A DNA stretch of 64,000 nt from assembly GCF_025766255.1 (NCBI RefSeq), contig NW_026516769.1:98555-162554 (forward strand). The letters run 5' to 3'. Position numbers and translations under genes: made by a program. Each line of letters starts with the position of its first letter. Positions within the stretch are counted from its first letter, which is position 1. The DNA comes from Zychaea mexicana (lineage: Eukaryota; Mucoromycota; Mucoromycetes; Mucorales; Lichtheimiaceae). The notes under the pieces were generated by a model. The model ran no database searches. It saw only the letters and a list, made by a program, of their open reading frames with translations, and was not told the origin of the DNA. Shown here piece by piece: positions 1 to 12,936 of this stretch.

Positions 1-774
1 CGTTGTAGATGTTGTACATACTCTTCGGACTTGTGGTAAATCGAAATAAACAAAGACAATAAGTCGTTTGAGAATGGATTATATTCAAAAGATTAAACAA
101 AGTACAATATCAGCTATAGAAACTATCTTCTTTTATATCTAACTTTCAAACATTGTTTGAGAACCCGGTCTTAACGGAGAAACAGATCTGAAGGTGGAAA
201 GCTTATCAACTTCTTTGTCAGCAAGGACCTTAGTGGTGCTTTGCTGTAAGAACGAATAAAAAAGTTTTATGATGGTTTGAGATGTGTTCTTGGACGGTTG
301 TTTCATACTTGGTTTCTTTACTGAGTTATATGAAGGATTCACATTTCAATCCAGCTAGGTGCATATGCGCAACCGTGTCCCTTATTGGATCCCGGTGTGG
401 TAAAGAGAAACCTTCTATCAAGACATCTGTCTGTACCGGATCTTAGTTTACCACAGGCCTGATGAAATATAGAAATTTCCGAGGCGAGGCAAGGGGAACT
501 ATGTAAAAATAAAGCGGAGCCATCCATATTAGTTTTACTTGAATAATAGTAGAAGGGGTCACTAGTAGTATAATCAGCTATGCTATAATACTTTCAAGAT
601 CGAGCACTACCAAAATGAAAGGCTATTTGATTAGTAATGCTCTGTTTGTTTGTAGAACAGTGACAGCCGGCTTCTGGTCCGGTCGGCGTCATTTTAAACG
701 CCATTTTCGTATCTTCTCGCCTCAATGGCTAGATTGCCACACTCAGATCAACAATTGCTGCCCTGGGTCCTGCT

Positions 775-826
775 GATTATTAATCAATCCACTGTAATCC
801 GATTATTAATCAATCCATTGCAATTT
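775..826. repeat. Imperfect 26-bp tandem duplication
   Basis: Two adjacent copies start with GATTATTAATCAATCCA (775-800 and 801-826) and differ mainly in their last bases. The position about 450 bp upstream of the transporter start would suit a duplicated regulatory site, but no known binding motif is recognised. Confidence 0.6.
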
Positions 827-1121
827 TAAAACGAACACAAAACTTGATCACCACGCTTTAAGGTGACAGTTCCCTGATGTTTAGATAATTTATAGAAGCT
901 GAAAAGAATATAGATGATTGTAGCTTTCATAGATGCTATTATCAAAGCAAAGTATTTCCTTAATCAAAAGCGGATCTGTGGGGAGCGAGGTAGATCAGAG
1001 AAAGGCGAAAAATTTTGACAACAGCCTCCAAAGCGTGCATTTGTCAGCAAACGGGGTTTGATTCATAATACTAAGTATGGAACACAAATTATGGCGTGCC
1101 CGGCTGAGCTATAGACACACA

Positions 1122-1129
1122 TATATAAA
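1122..1129 (+). promoter_or_regulatory. TATA-like box of the ABC transporter gene
   Basis: TATATAAA lies 122 bp upstream of the chosen ATG at 1251, a normal distance for a fungal core promoter with a short 5' UTR. No other TATA-like element of this quality is near. Confidence 0.45.
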
Positions 1130-1250
1130 GTGGCGAAAAAAAGAAACCCTCTCCTTCGACATATCTGTATATATCCTACTCCTAGATTCAATAGACTTCT
1201 TTCACAGCATCAAATCAGAGCTAAAATAATACCATCATCATCTCAGCATT

Positions 1251-4200
1251 ATGGACAATACAAATCATCAACCGAACAGTATCTTACCAGCACGACCAGG
1301 ATCAGATGCAACGCTCAATCAAGAAGGATTCGTTCATAATGAAACGTACGGCGAGCCAAATGCAAATACAGTCGACGTTGAAGGTAGCCTTAGTTTGTTA
1401 TGATCATCATCTGTTACTAAAGTGATCAAAAAAGCTCTCAAGCTTTATCTGAAAATATGCACATAACTGACACTAAATCAAATTGTTTCTTGTTGATGAA
1501 GCGGCCATTGAAGAATTTCATGAAATGAAACGCGAGCTTTCGCGGATCAGCCGGCATTCGAACCTGACAACTCTCGACAAAGCTGGAGAAGAAGGTCGCG
1601 TGTCAGAAGAAGAATTTGATCTAAACCGATTTTTACAAGGCATGTCTTACGAAGACACGAAAGCCGGCAAAAAGCCAAAACATCTTGGCCTGGTATTCAA
1701 AAACTTGGCAGTAGAGGTAATATCTAGCATGTCACATCAGAAATACGTACTCATGTGTTGTATAGTGCTGATTCATTCCTTTGATACTAACAAATTCTTT
1801 ATTGCTATAGGGAGTTGGCGCCGACGCACACACAATTCTGAACGTAATCACTGGTCTTTTAAGCCTGGTACAACCGTGGAAGCTCTTCAATTTTGGACTT
1901 GGCGGAAGTACCAAAACAATCTTGCATCCACTATCTGGATTTGTAAAAGACGGCGAAATGCTGTTAGTCCTTGGTCGTCCCGGTGCAGGCACCACCACAT
2001 TACTCAAGGTTCTGGCCAACATGCGTTCCGGATATAAGAATATCAAGGGTGATGTCAGCTATGGTGGTATTGATTCTGCAACATTCGCGAAGCATTATCG
2101 CGGCCAAGTTATTTATAACGAAGAAGAAGATCAACATTATCCAACGTAAGTTCCACACTTCTTTCTGCTGTAATTCCCTTGAGCAGTATTTTACAAAGTT
2201 GATCAAAACTAACAGGCTTTTTTCCATGAAAAATCGATATTCTGTAGGTTGACTACCAAGGAAACGCTTCAATTCGCTCTGCGCACCAAAACGCCTGGCA
2301 ACCGATTACCCGACGAAACAAAAGAAGTGTTTGTAAACAAATTGATCTACATGCTGGGCAACATGCTCGGCCTTTCCAAGAAAATGGATACCCTTGTTGG
2401 TGACAGTGTTGTGCGAGGCCTTTCGGGAGGCGAGCGAAAACGACTTTCAATCGCTGAAGCCATGACAACGCAAAGCTCTATCAACTTATGGGACGGCGCA
2501 ACACGAGGCCTTGATGCCGTATCAGCCCTTGATTACGTCCGTTCACTTCGCGTTATGACAGACGTATCTCGCAACACAACGGTATCCACACTTTACCAGG
2601 CTTCCAGTAGCATGTTTGCACTTTATGACAAGGTCCTCGTGCTGGACAGTGGCTATTGTGTTTATTTTGGTCCCGTCGAGCTGGCAAAGGATTACTTTGA
2701 ATCCCTTGGTTTTTACAGGTCTCCACGCAAGTCGATTCCTGATTTTCTCACTGGCATTTCCAACCCATTGGAACGCGAGATCAAGCCAGGGTTTACAGCA
2801 CCTGAATCTGCCGCCGAGCTGCACCAGCGATACGTCGAATCGGACATTTACAAGGAAATGATGAAAGAGCTTGCAGCATATGAAGATCAAGTCCTTGAAG
2901 AAAAACCTTCCGATTTATTCAAGAAAGCCGTTTATGAAGAACATCAAAAGCTCGCACCCAAGAAGGATCCTTACACGGTCTCTTTTTATCAACAGGTCAA
3001 AGCATTGACTATTCGCAATTTTCAGCTTTTGTCGAGAAGTCACGAGTCGCTTATTTCTCGCTATGGTACTGTTCTCATCATTGCATTCTTACTTGGCTCT
3101 TGCTTCTACAAAATGCCGCTAAATGCCGAGGGTGCTGTTTCTCGGGCTGGTGCCATTTGCTTCACCATAATTAATATCGGGTTTATCTCGCACAGCGAGT
3201 TGGTCAATATCATGCTTGGTCGTCCTATTTTGGAGAAACACAAGCACTATGCCATGTATCGCCCTGCTGCCTACTACCTCTCACAAGTTGTCGTCGATCT
3301 CCCATTAATCATCGCTCAAGGTTTGCCTTTTTATATTTGATTGATGTTTACAGCGTTGCTCATTATAGCTTTACTAACAATGGAGGTATGCTTTTCTTTT
3401 TTAGTAATTCTATATCAATTAATTACCTATTTCTTGATGGGTCTCCAGCTAAATGCCGGAAGATTCTTTACCTTTTTCCTCGTCCTGGTGGTTATGTCTC
3501 TTGCAATGAACGGCTTTTTCCGTTTCTTTGGGTTGCTCACCAATACCTTTATGCTCGCCAATCTTGTTGCCTGCGTCATGTTTATTTACGCGTTTCTCTA
3601 CATGGGTTACTACATTTATTATAATGCTATGCATCCATGGTTCTTCTGGTACGTACAACTCTTATGTCGCTGTTATAATACTCAGTTACTTCTATCTTGG
3701 TGGAAGACAGCACAACTAATGGCAAAGAACGAAAATCTACCATAACATTTAATAAATTAGGATTCACTGGATTTATCCATTGGCATACGCATATAAAGCT
3801 CTAATTATCAATGAAATGGGTGGCCAAGTCTATGCATGCGATGGTCCCGGAAGTACTGTACCCTATGGCGCTGGTTATGACGACTGGTCGCACATGATCT
3901 GCTCCATGAGCGGTGGTAAACCTGGTGAAAGCTTTGTACTTGGTGACGACTATCTGCGAAGTGTACTTGGCATTGAGCCGACATGGCTGTGGTCGGTCAA
4001 TATTGTTATGTTGATTGTCTGGTTCTTGTTCTTCACCGGTATCAATATCCTTTTGATCGAAAAATTCCAACTCGGCAGCAGCGGATCATCAACCAAGCTC
4101 TATCTTCCCGGCAAGGCACCTAAACCACGAACACCAGAAGAAGAAAAAGAAAGACTCGAGCGCCAGCTTCAAGTCACTGAAAAGATGGATCAAGTCTCCA

Positions 4201-6266
4201 CCGGCACTACTTTCTCATGGCAGCATATTAACTACACTGTCCCTGTCAAGGGAGGCTCATTCCAAATCCTGAACGATGTCTCCGGTATTGTCAAGCCAGG
4301 TCATTTGACCGCACTGATGGGCTCTTCTGGTGCGGGTAAAACTACGCTTCTTGACGTGCTAGCGAAACGCAAGACCATTGGCAAGGTTGAAGGCCGTACA
4401 TATTTGAACAGTGAGGTGCTCATGAGCGATTTCGAGCGGATCACCGGTTATGTCGAACAAATGGACGTACACCAGCCGGCTGACACAGTCCGTGAAGCCA
4501 TGCGATTTTCAGCATACTTGCGTCAAGATCCTAGCGTACCCAAGAGCGAAAAGGATATTTACGTCGAGCAAATCATCCAACTGCTGGAAATGGAAGACAT
4601 TGCTGACGCCCAGGTCGGAGATCCATCCACCGGCAACGGTATCTCGATAGAAGAGCGAAAGCGTCTGACGATTGCCATGGAACTGGTCGCCAAACCCAAG
4701 TTGATCTTTTTGGATGAGCCTACGTCTGGTTTGGATTCTCAGAGCTCGTACAACATTATCCGCTTTTTGCGCAAGCTCGCTGATGCCGGCTGGCCTGTCG
4801 TGTGCACGATCCATCAGCCTTCTGCTATTTTGTTCGAATACTTTGACCATCTACACTTGCTGGTCCGAGGCGGTCGTACAGCTTACTGTGGTGAAATTGG
4901 TCAAGACGCAAAAATAATGATCGACTACTTTGAGTCAAACGGCGGGCCCAAGTACGCATCGGATGCAAATCCTGCTGAATACATTCTTGACGTGGTTGCT
5001 TCCGGAAATGTCTCATCAAAGAACTGGGCCGACGTGTGGGCGAATTCCGCGAATGCAAAGGCGCTTGAAGAAGAGCTGGAAGCAATTCACAACAACGTCG
5101 ATAGAAATCCTTCACGCAAGGCTCTGACTTATGCGACTCCTTTCTGGACTCAACTATACTTGGTGTTCAAGCGTATGAGCCTAGTCTATTGGCGATCTTC
5201 TGGATACAACCTTGGTCGGTTCCTCACCATTGCTTCGCTTTCTCTATTTATTGGTTTTACTTTCTGGAAGTTGTCGTACTCGTTTACCGATATCCAGTAT
5301 CGTGTACTTCTTATGTTTGGATCAATGCCATTAGCGTACATGATGGTAAGTTTTACATTATTATTTTTTGCAAAGGACAGCAAAAAAAATGATTTCTAAC
5401 TAGCATACAATTGCTGTACATGATTAGATCACAATGGGTCAACCTAAGTTTATGGGAGAACGTGTTTTCTTCAGACGTGAGTACGCAAGCCGGTTCTACG
5501 GTTGGGTGCCATATGCTATATCAGCCATCCTTGTCGAGATCCCGTATATCTGTTTCCTTTGCTTGTTGTTTATGGTCGGTATCTATTGGACTGTTGGCCT
5601 TACTGAAACCGCCGAGGCATCCGGTTACTACTATTTAATGGTGGTTCTCTTTGTCCTATGGGCCGTTACATTCGGCTTTATTCTCGGCGGTCTTACAGAA
5701 AACCCATATATTGCAGCTGTTCTGACGCCACTGGCATTCACCACGGTCTTTATGTTTGCCGGTGTACTCCAAACACAATTCGCGCTTCCTCGATTTTGGA
5801 GTGCATGGATGTATTGGCTTGGTACGTACACATAGTAAAACAACAACAACAACAGTACATTGATTCTCTTTGCAATATGTATACTAACAGCAACACAAAC
5901 TTTTTCTTTTGTTTAGTTCCATTCCATTATGTAGTTGAAGGGCTTATAGTCAATGAGCTAGAAACTCTTCCAATCGAACCCAGCAGTAACGATCTTCTCA
6001 AGTTCACCCCACCAGGTAACCAAACTTGTGGTGAATATATGGCGAGCTTTTTCTCATCCGGTGGCTCTGGCTACCTGGTTGATCCAAGCAGCACTACTCT
6101 ATGCGAGTACAGCACCTATTCCACAGCAAAAGAATTCTACACTACTACTTATGGCTGGGATGCATCCCATAAATGGCAAAACATTGGCATTGTCTGCATC
6201 TTTTGTGTATTCAATGTGCTTGTGTGCGCTGCTCTTATCTACTGGAGACGAAAAGCTAGACGTTAA
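1251..6266 (+). CDS. PDR-type (ABCG) ABC transporter, 8 exons, about 1442 aa
   Basis: Full-size pleiotropic-drug-resistance pump of the plasma membrane; the family exports hydrophobic compounds and xenobiotics using ATP. Exons read 1251-1383, 1502-1716, 1811-2145, 2248-3320, 3405-3648, 3761-5345, 5428-5821 and 5917-6266, giving 1443 codons with all junctions in phase. Order is NBD-TMD-NBD-TMD. NBD1 shows the degenerate fungal pattern: GRPGAGTTT Walker A (about 171-180), VRGLSGGERKRLS signature, WDGATRGLDA Walker B, and YQA where an H-loop is expected. NBD2 has canonical GSSGAGKTT (about 854), a degenerate signature SIEERKR (about 962), LIFLDEPTSGLD and a CTIHQPS H-loop. This asymmetry is typical of the family. 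The FWIHWIYPLAYA motif after TMD1 and the C-terminal WRRKARR tail also fit. The substrate cannot be inferred. The length is close to yeast Pdr5/Cdr1 (about 1500 aa). Confidence 0.96.
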
Positions 6267-6503
6267 CTTATGCCCTGCATCATCATCATTGTCCCACAAT
6301 ATTTGTACATAGCATACACTTTATATTTGTATATTTTTTCCATTAATTAATAGTAAACATAAACAGGAAAGCAAACATATGTGATAGTTAAATCCAAATG
6401 CAATGATGATGTGATGCTGATTCTATTAACTCTTCTTTAAAAAATTACATTACACTGAAAGTAAGAGTTCATATATGTACATTAAGTAGACCTTTATCCT
6501 TTC

Positions 6504-7877
6504 TTAAACTTTTTCCTCGCTGTCGACCATTTCTTCATCCTTGGTTTCAACAACGACCGTTTCCATCAAATCATCTGCACCGGAAGGCTCAACATTGTTT
6601 TCAATGGCAGGTAAGAACGTGGCAAACGTCAAATAGCTGGTATGACCACGCGTATCAACTGGCGTCTTCGATACCAACATGGTCGAAATTGTCTCTGATA
6701 ATTCGATTTCTGACACCTTTTCAGAAGCTCCTTCTTCTCCATCTTCCAGCGGTCGCTTTCTACTATTTAGTCGTTTCCGTCGTGCTGCTTGAATTGCTTC
6801 TGCAAAGTCAACTTTCTTGATTGGGCTTACGTCGTGACTTCGAACCAAACATTCGTACATTGTGATCTCTTTAAAAAACCAACAACATGGAATTCGTACA
6901 TCATTAGTTTGAAAGAAAACTTCGTTTCAACCTCTTCTCAATATCAGTATATCGTCACTTACCAACAAATCCGTTTTCGTTCAGTGCCTCTACAGATTTG
7001 GCTACTTGTTCGATACATGGACTGAATGTACAGATTTTTCCTGTTCGATGCTGCAGGAATGAAGCCTTGGCTGAGGCAATAGCTTCCCATGGTGCGGGTA
7101 GATCCAAAAACACGGCGTTCACTGCGTTGGTCATACCGAATCCGTCTTTGCAAACATCGCGTTGTTGGATCTGGACAATCTCGCCAAGTCCATGGTCAGT
7201 GAACTCTTTAGCTGCTACAGCTGTACGTTCGGCGTGGTATTCAAAGGTGTATAATTTGCCAGTAGGTGCAATTGTGCGTGCAATTGAGTGTGAGAAAGAT
7301 CCACTGCCCGTGCCTGTGAATGATATATGCAAGTTTAGTACATGTACTTTAATGCCTATTTAATCTTTAATGTTGGATATGATTTTTTACCTGATTCAAT
7401 GACATGCGAGCCGGGCTTCATGTCCAGGTATGTAGAAATAAACGAAATATCGGCAATGTACAAGATCTGTGTTCGATGGGGGAGACACAGCGTCCAGAGT
7501 TCAGGAGTTGGATGTAACAAGTAGATGAATCCTCTTTGGGTCGTCGATATCATCTTCATATAGCATCGTTAATATCAAATATTGTCCCAATCTTCCGTTC
7601 ACTGAGTGGTTTACCTTGGAACCAAATTCTTTTCCAATCATATCATCATGTTTAAATACACCATATCGGTTTCTAACTTCCTCGCCTTTCTTGACGAAAA
7701 TGGAGAGCATATTGTCTCGTGTCTACTCGGTACATGAACGCAATGATATTGAATTAGTTTTGTTTGTGCCGCAATCATGTCAATATTGATCAGTGTAGGT
7801 ATGTTGGGCTACTTTACCACGTAGACAAAGACGAGATCGCCTTCTTCAATGTGTGTTTTCCAGCCGGTAAAACCCAT
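6504..7877 (-). CDS. TRM61: tRNA (adenine-N1)-methyltransferase catalytic subunit Trm61 (Gcd14), 5 exons, 348 aa
   Basis: Catalytic subunit of the nuclear Trm6-Trm61 complex that makes m1A58 in the T-loop of tRNAs, needed for initiator tRNA stability. Exons on the minus strand: 7877-7818, 7722-7615, 7553-7391, 7313-6963 and 6868-6504, total 1047 nt. Visible family hallmarks: N-terminal IEEGDLVFVYV, the GKEFGSK turn, LLHPTPELWTL followed by LPHRTQILY, SAM motif I ESGTGSGSFSHS formed across an intron, acidic FEYHAERT, the catalytic-site block VFLDLPAPWEAI, and TFSPCIEQV. The C-terminal tail is Glu-rich and low in conservation. Size lies between human TRMT61A (289) and yeast Gcd14 (383). It is divergent from the next gene, whose ATG is 202 bp away, and converges with the transporter gene. 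Confidence 0.95.
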
Positions 7878-8079
7878 TCTTTCTTTTGATCGATCCGAGT
7901 TTTAAGAGAAGGCGGGAACAAAAAAATAAGGAAAATGATATGCAGCAAAATGCAAGAATGCTGGTGGCTTGCTGTATTACGGGCGCACACACACAATCAT
8001 CCCAGAAAGCGGAAGTTAGTGCCCTTCTGTCCACTCCCTCCGCTCCACCTCTTTTTTACGTTTGTTCGGGTTTGCACCT
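7878..8079. promoter_or_regulatory. Shared 202-bp bidirectional promoter region
   Basis: The start codons of Trm61 (minus) and the Nsl1-like gene (plus) face away from each other with only 202 bp between them, so both promoters must overlap here. No clear TATA box is seen on either strand. Confidence 0.6.
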
Positions 8080-8979
8080 ATGCAGAATTCGAAGATCAAA
8101 CTAAAGAAGCAAGAAGATTTCTATAATGCGTTAACGGGTGTGAAAGAAACGAGCGACCAGCTCGTAGAGGACAGTTGCAAATACGAGGACAGTGAAGTTG
8201 GAGATCTCGTCCGAGAGCAAATGGACAACGTAAATGGATTCTTCCTTTTTTATCGTACAATTTAGCTCTTCTTCTCGCGTAAAAGAAAACTTATATGAGA
8301 GACGGCATATATAGTTCTTTAAGGAACTAGCGACAATCGCAAGTGGCAATGTTTATCTAACTGATGACGAGCCGATTGACTTGAGACCGTTTGAAACAGG
8401 TAACACAACTTGCATACAGGATACGAACACCTATATGCTCACGCGCTCATATTTGTTGCTACAACACAACGATGCACAGAACCGCTCGATCAGCGACTCG
8501 AAGACGAAGCACTTGAAATGGAAAAACAGATGCGACAAGCGCTTGACAATGTCGTTGGTCAACGACGAAACATTCTCGGACAACTGCAACCACTGGCCAA
8601 AGAAGTCGTTTCGCATAAAGCGTCGATCGATCGAGTAGTATTTGCAAGTGATCAAAACGAAGAGGAGGGTAGCAGAACAATACAAGGTTTGATTGAAAGC
8701 ATATTCTCAATGATTAGAGGAGGAGAGAATGATTGACAGCTTGTAATATTGGCGTCATTGTTGGATAGACAACGAAGAGCAGACGGTGGCGGACCGTGAT
8801 ACCATGCTAAAAGAATACCAAGATGCATTGAAAATGCTTCCCTATCTCGAAAAGGTAAAAGCACTGCTTCACTTCGCCATTCGATAGCTATACTGACAAT
8901 GATGGCACAGGCACTTGTGGAAACCAAGATGGAGACTGAACAGCTGAACGATGTTCTCAAGGCAGGAAAGCATCTTTGA
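8080..8979 (+). CDS. Probable Mis14/Nsl1-like kinetochore (MIND/Mis12 complex) subunit, 5 exons, about 189 aa
   Basis: Exons 8080-8229, 8324-8399, 8480-8668, 8769-8854 and 8911-8979 give 190 codons in phase; an alternative acceptor at 8314 would add FFK. The product is a small acidic, mostly helical protein. The centre reads FETEPLDQRLEDEA followed by an amphipathic helix ending in VGQRR. That pattern resembles the Mis14/Nsl1 family (E-P-F/L-D..L, heptads, then RR). The C-terminal third (EYQDALKMLPYLEKAL...) is coiled-coil-like. The length (189) fits fungal Mis14/Nsl1 (about 200). If correct, it would bridge centromeric chromatin and Ndc80 in the outer kinetochore. The assignment rests on weak motif similarity; it could be another small coiled-coil protein. 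The gene is certain, the name is not. Confidence 0.55.
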
Positions 8980-9176
8980 TGAAATACGATATTCATACAT
9001 AGCAGCAAAACAATGCATCTTCCCTACATAAAAAGAATGAATTGCGTGTAACACATCAAATTGCTTGTCATACCGATGGGGTCCTATTAGTGTCACTTTT
9101 TACGGTTTTCTTTTTTCTCACTCTTTTTTCTCTCACTCTCTGCTTTGTCGTAATCACCTTCACTCGGGACGCAATC

Positions 9177-12100
9177 ATGACAATGTCAAATGCAAACACT
9201 GAATCACAACAGCAAGACACGCCGCCTGTCATGAATGAGCGCAAGACGGGTTGGCGGGCTATCCAAATCAAGCGGGGTGACAATAATGCTGTTCCTGGAA
9301 ATAACAGCAAGAAAAAGTCAGAACCAGAGCCTCAACCTACATCGTCGTCGTCACAGGAAGATAATAAGAAAGAATTGACTACGACTGCTAACGATTATGA
9401 ACAGCAGCAACAGCAGAAAAAAGAGGAGAAAGGGGAGGAAGAGGGAGAGGAAGAACCACCGAGTAACAATAACGAACTTTCGATGGTACTAAGCGCGCTT
9501 CGAGGAACCGTTGCGTCGCAAAAAGCTACAGCAGCAACACGTGAAAATCCGTCGCCGCTCACTTTAGCACCTGTTGGACAACAACAACAACAACAACACC
9601 CCATAGCAGCAACAGAAGAACCGACAACACCGCAACCGACAACGACGACGTCAACGACGAGAAACGCGCGTGTGGATAAAATTATTGCTGCTGCCGAAGC
9701 AGCTAGAGACGAAGCTGAAAACAAAGAGTATCGCATGCTCGATCAGATCGACACGGCTGCTTCTAATGCTTTCGTCGACGACAGTGACAGCGACGACGAT
9801 AACGATGGTAACAAAAAGAAAGAAGGGATCCATGCAGACAGTGAGCCCACAACGCCTGTGCCCGCATGTTTCAGTCCTCAACAAGAACTGACAAAGATGG
9901 AGAAACGTCGCATTGAATTGCCAGCAGACAATAACATGGCGGACTATGTGACACCACCCACACCTGGTACACCGCCACCATCCGATCCAGCGTACAGTGA
10001 GCAGCTTCGACGGGATTCATCGACATCACCACCAGCACCGGCAACACCGACTGAATCGGAGGGCCCCGTCATCAAGGCAAATACGCTAAGTCCACGTGAG
10101 CAAGAGAAAGAAGGTAATAACAATAGAGTACATTTATTTCTGAGTATGTGTGGGGTAAACTGACTTTCTTTCTTGGCGGAGATGCTCAGATCAAGCTATG
10201 CTGGAAGGCATGGAAGCGTTTTTCAATAATCGATTCGCAGAGGCTGAAACTGCCTTTCGCTTTAAGGCTGACGAGTGAGTTCCTAATTCTTCTTTGATTA
10301 AAAGACAAAAAATGTTATCTGATATAATATGTGTATTAGGGATCCACTGTATTCACTAGGCTTGGGTTCTATGGCATTTATTAAGGCGCTTTCGGTAAGA
10401 TTAGCAATTGAACAAAAGTGTGTGTGTGAGAGAGAGAGAGAGAGACTCAACTCCGTTTATTGCTACGACAGACATCCGATCCAGAGAATGCTCAAAAGGC
10501 TATTGCACAACTGACGGCAACGTATGAATTCGCAAATGGTCAGATCATGGCAGCTTCTGCCAAGAAGCCGCTAAAGGACACCGTGTCACACTATTTCACC
10601 AATTTGATGGGCAGCAACAACACGGGTCTTCCTACCAACACCCCGCCATTGCCCTCAGAAACACTCAAGGGTCGTCCGCTGTTTATTCCCAACGGTGCAC
10701 TTCGTGCCCATGTCGTCAAGGCAGAATGCTGTCTGCTTATGGCTATGCTGTACCTGACTCAGGAGACCGTTGTTGGATACCTGAAAAGCGGATTGAATTT
10801 AAGGCGAGGTAATTATAAACTATCGGAAATGATAATGACTCCTTTTTCCTTTTGTCGCTGACAATTGCTGAGTGATGTATCTACAGCATACAACAGTTAT
10901 AGCTTGGTATGGCAAGAGTATAAGCGCATGGGCCAAGAATTCAACCGATACATGGACAAGGATACAATCTCGGCTATCCAGTTTGGGTAAAAGTGATGAT
11001 GAAAACGTGCATGGAATCGAGGGGTCGTCGTTGTCGTTGGTATGCTAATGATGACTGGTTGTAGCATCGGGTCCGTGCACATTCTGCTATCCTCCTTACC
11101 CGCCAAAATCTTAAAAATTGTGTCAGCGTTCGGATGGAAAGCTGACAAGCATCTGGGATTTGCGTTGCTTAAGCTTTGCATGGATGGACAGCGGATTCGG
11201 TCACCCCTTGCTTCCATGATGTGAGTTTCTTCCCTACTTGTCGCGTACTCCCCTTTTCTTCCCGCGAAAAGCGAGATCTCGATAAGATCACTAACACCCT
11301 GCTACATGCAGGCTGCTCTCTTACTATGTCACGCTCATGTCGTATTGTCCACAAGTGCTGACACGTGACTTGCTTGAGTCATCCATCGAGATTCTGTTGA
11401 ATGCACAACAAATGTTCCCCAACTCGGCTTTATTCCTTTACTACGCTGGACGCATTTCTCGGTTATCGCGCAACATCCCCTTATCAACCCAGTCGTTCAT
11501 GTACACGTATCAAGTCAGCCAGGGTGCTGCATGGGCAGAGCATGGCATGGGCTATCTGGCGACGCACGAAACGGCGTTCAATTGTGTGATCGAGCTGGAC
11601 TGGGCCATTGCAGCGTTACGTACCATGGAACTCCAAGGCAAGCACGGCTCACCAGCTTTCAACAAGTACTTTTACGGCGCATGTATGGAAATGCTGGGTA
11701 ACCGTAGCGAGGCCATCTTGGCCTTTGCTGAGGCTACCACGTTATGCACAACCCACAAAAAGAAGCGAACCCAGATTGAGCAGTTTGTGGAGCATCGTAT
11801 CAAGTTTTTCGAAAAGAGCGGTTACCAGGACATGGACTATGTATTACCCGGATTGGAGATATGTTACTTGTGGAACATATTTTCGTGCATGCAACCACCG
11901 CGTTTGGAGGCATGCCTGGAGCAGGTCGAGACGACGCTGGGCGTAATCTACAAGCGTGAAAAGAAAGAGTATGAGGTGCGCACACTAGAGTTGATGCCGG
12001 ATCTGCCACCACCGAACTACTATGATCAGCGTGCAATCCTGTTGCTGATCAAGGCACATATCCTCAACTGTCTGGGTCAGAGCGCTGACGCGATTGCTCA

Positions 12101-12656
12101 CTTGAACTGGATCGTGGATCACAAGGGTCGTATCACGTACTCGAAATGGGTATTGCCCTATGCGTACTGGTAAGGAGAATGTTTTTGTATTGGGGAACGT
12201 TGTGTGCATGTGCTACAGTATATGATAGCGTGCACAGAAACTGACAACATATTACAATCTAAAGGGAATCAGGCGTTGTTTCGTGGTACATGGGAGAGTT
12301 GAAACGGGCACGGGCCTTGTGGACAAGTGCATTGACCTATTCCGGATATGACTTTGAGTACAGATTGGCCATTGTAAGTGTTTACTTGTAGCTGCTGCTG
12401 CGGTCCCGCTGTCAAACCTGTTTTAAAGTCTATTTCCATAACCACGCGTCATCGATCGATGCTCACACCATACACTCCCCCGCTTTTTTACTATTAGCAA
12501 GCGAATTTGGCGATCAATCATGCCACCGAGATCGGCGTTCCTGAAACACCTTCGCCTAAAATGACCAGCAACCAGACTACGAATAACGGTCGAAAACGTT
12601 TGCCACTGGCTAATCCTAACCCGATTCACGCGGCTGCTGCGGCTGCCCAGGGTTAA
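9177..12656 (+). CDS. Iml2/TTC39-family tetratricopeptide protein, 9 exons, about 931 aa
   Basis: Exons 9177-10113, 10190-10274, 10340-10394, 10472-10808, 10887-10986, 11065-11220, 11312-12169, 12265-12373 and 12498-12656 sum to 932 codons, all in phase. The first 310 residues are low-complexity (Gln, Thr, Pro, Glu/Asp stretches). The remainder matches the Iml2/TTC39 domain: MLEGMEAFFNNRFAEAE, then LPAKILKIVSAFGWKADK, PNSALFLYYAGRI, YGACMEMLGNRSEAI and a C-terminal WYMGELKRARALW helix. Yeast Iml2 is a cytosolic/mitochondria-associated protein linked to inclusion-body clearance with lipid droplets; animal TTC39 is linked to lipid metabolism. The long unique N-terminus is unusual relative to animal TTC39. 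The frame stays open upstream to about 9042, but the first ATG is 9177. Confidence 0.88.
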
Positions 12657-12936
12657 TATATCCCATCAGCACAACATACAGTGTGCAAGACAAGGCGTTG
12701 TTATCATAAATAGCATAGCATACATACCCCTCTCTAAGTCGATCGACCGTCTTCTCCATTCATATCATCTCCTATTATGATACATGACTAAACTGACATC
12801 AAGTGGCTGTAATATGTATATAGAAAAGTTGTTTGTAATATGTGCAGTAAAAGTAAAGGGAAAGAAGAAAAAAAGACATTTACAAATTCAAAGAGGAGTG
12901 GGGTGGAAAGGTGATGATGGTATATAGAGAAGAAAA

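Larger units (their letters stand above)
1..1250. other. Upstream intergenic region of the ABC transporter gene
   Basis: No convincing gene is seen here. The open frames on the minus strand at 139-342 and 339-527 have no recognisable motif, no splice extension and no conserved composition. The stretch contains a short tandem duplication (775-826) and, near its right end, a TATA-like box. It probably holds the promoter and 5' UTR of the transporter gene that begins at 1251. Confidence 0.6.

Noticed and set aside
1..600. Possible 3' end of a gene entering from the left
   Set aside because: Frames on both strands are short and without recognisable domains; splice-like signals do not connect them.
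9042..9176. N-terminal extension of the Iml2/TTC39 gene, with a hydrophobic stretch that could look like a signal anchor
   Set aside because: There is no ATG in frame before 9177; the hydrophobic look comes from a CT-rich promoter tract.
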